Part shown: piece by piece, positions 6,454-6,476 of the stretch
How positions within the stretch are numbered: position 1 is the first letter of the stretch
Layout: every line of letters begins with the position of its first letter
Assembly: GCA_003453515.1 (NCBI GenBank)
Contig: DMLD01000118.1
Location: 1-6,476, forward strand
DNA: 6,476 nucleotides
Source of the DNA: Lachnospiraceae bacterium
GTDB taxonomy: Bacteria > Bacillota > Clostridia > Lachnospirales > Lachnospiraceae
Direction of reading: 5' to 3'
Notes under the pieces: generated by a model
Databases searched by the model: none
The model's input: the letters and a program-made list of their open reading frames with translations, nothing else
Told to the model about the DNA's origin: nothing
Translations under genes and position numbers: made by a program

Positions 6454-6476
6454 TAACGGTAACGACCCTGCCGTTA
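6454..6476 (-). repeat. Inverted repeat over the expected -35 region, at the window edge
   Basis: The arms TAACGG (6454-6459) and CCGTTA (6471-6476) are perfect inverted copies separated by 11 bases. They cover the place where a -35 element would lie for the extended -10 at 6440-6448. The repeat may be a regulator's operator or the end of a hairpin belonging to the gene to the right. The window ends exactly at the outer arm, so its full extent cannot be seen. Confidence 0.4.

Overview
The window looks like ordinary chromosome from a Gram-positive anaerobe of the Clostridia, most likely the Lachnospiraceae. This placement is inferred from four things: the style of the proteins, AGGAGG-type ribosome binding sites before every gene, a secreted M13 peptidase fused to bacterial Ig-like (BIG_2-type) domains, and a topoisomerase III with the DxGREGE form of the TOPRIM motif. 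No rRNA or other strong taxonomic marker is present, so the genus is not resolved.

All four genes lie on the minus strand and are read from the right edge to the left. The transcription order is: (1) a secreted M13 (neprilysin-family) zinc metallopeptidase, 6394-3677; (2) purD, phosphoribosylamine-glycine ligase, 3610-2327; (3) glyA, serine hydroxymethyltransferase, 2260-1016; (4) the first 334 codons of a topB-like type IA topoisomerase, starting at 1003 and running off the left edge. The gaps are 66, 66 and 12 nt. None contains a convincing intrinsic terminator, so read-through across the set is possible. A consensus extended -10 (TGATATAAT) lies about 45 nt upstream of the peptidase start, beside a short inverted repeat cut by the right edge.

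purD and glyA form a sensible metabolic pair. GlyA makes glycine and 5,10-methylene-tetrahydrofolate; PurD consumes glycine in the second step of de novo purine synthesis, and the one-carbon unit feeds later formyl transfers. The peptidase and topoisomerase have no obvious link to this pathway and may simply be neighbours. The topB ribosome binding site overlaps the glyA stop codon, which suggests translational coupling.

Two annotated starts follow the ribosome binding sites rather than the longest frame: glyA at 2260 (414 aa) and the peptidase at a GTG at 6394 (905 aa). I found no CRISPR array, mobile element, tRNA, riboswitch or clearly new system. The most unusual part is the peptidase: a very lysine-rich Ig-like N-terminus, an aromatic insertion in the substrate-binding strand, and a Cys-Cys pair just after the zinc motif.
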